Shown: piece by piece, positions 63,799 through 64,000 of the stretch
How the letters are laid out: every line of letters starts with the position of its first letter
Position numbering within the stretch: position 1 is the first letter of the stretch
Origin: Chaenocephalus aceratus
Lineage: Eukaryota > Chordata > Actinopteri > Perciformes > Channichthyidae
Length of the DNA: 64,000 bases
NCBI GenBank assembly: GCA_023974075.1
Contig: CM043791.1
Coordinates: forward strand, 24,665,642 to 24,729,641
Direction of reading: 5' to 3'
Program-made: the position numbers and the translations under genes
Notes under the pieces: model-generated
Told to the model about the DNA's origin: nothing
Seen by the model: the letters and a program-made list of their open reading frames with translations, nothing else
Database searches by the model: none

Positions 63799-63848
<50 letters not shown>

Positions 63849-63900
63849 CACACACGTGTACGCACGCACGCACGCACGCGCGCACACACACACACACACA
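63796..63900. repeat. (CA)n microsatellite
   Basis: CA repeats with GCT and (CACG)n interruptions (about 63860-63882). Confidence 0.95.
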
Positions 63901-64000
63901 TTTTTAATTCTGGAATTGCAATTTTTTTTGAATAAAGTCAATTAAATATGTTGGCAAATCTTGTCGCTGCTCATGGCATAACGTGTTCTTACTTAAGGAC

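Noticed and set aside
60600..64000. hoxc12a coding exon
   Set aside because: No group-12 homeodomain or N-terminal motif is seen on either strand. The gene presumably starts beyond the window.

Overview
The window looks like genomic DNA from a ray-finned (probably teleost) fish. It holds one convincing host gene, hoxc13a: two exons on the + strand at 56068-56731 and 58952-59208. This gene marks the 5' (posterior) end of a HoxC cluster. The next cluster gene (hoxc12a) would be expected downstream on the same strand, but no hoxc12 coding sequence is visible before the window ends. The fish assignment rests on the protein, which is shorter than mammalian HOXC13, and on the repeat families: fish L2-like LINE tails, a Tc1-type foldback, DIRS-like tyrosine-recombinase retrotransposons, hAT elements, and the repeat at 160-694. 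The 'a' suffix is inferred, because many teleosts keep only the HoxCa cluster.

Layout. 1-11.1 kb: mostly unique, AT-rich intergenic DNA with one dispersed repeat, a (CA)n and a (TA)n tract. 11162-11961: an 800-bp hAT element with a perfect 8-bp target duplication that still encodes a BED zinc finger. 12-18.3 kb: unique intergenic DNA. 18.3-44.5 kb: a dense transposable-element block. It holds an inverted-repeat DNA element (18310-21898), a hAT with target duplication (24425-25144), a 13.5-kb nested composite built on a DIRS-like retrotransposon (27072-40565), and a 3-kb inverted-repeat element (41526-44482). 44.5-60.4 kb: essentially free of recognisable dispersed repeats; it contains the long 5' flank and hoxc13a. 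60.4-64 kb: start of the hoxc13a-hoxc12a spacer, with one dispersed-repeat fragment and a (CA)n tract.

The composite at 27-40.6 kb records several insertion events. A minus-strand DIRS (gag, truncated RT, RNase H, tyrosine recombinase remnants) was hit in gag by a 5'-truncated LINE (31833-33097, 5-bp duplication AGTGG). Its 140-bp tandem array was hit by an L2-like LINE (about 34493-36762), which was itself hit by a Tc1-derived foldback (35475-36345). A second, internally deleted DIRS lies in + orientation at about 37345-39432, inside a 46-bp palindromic tandem repeat. All these mobile-element genes are broken.

I see no evidence of a new enzymatic or defence system. The most interesting material is the nested DIRS composite, the foldback element with a transposase scrap in its loop, and the sharp boundary between repeat-rich and repeat-poor DNA upstream of the Hox gene. 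Everything was read by eye: identities, repeat boundaries (within a few to tens of bases unless a target duplication fixes them) and family names were not confirmed by database search.
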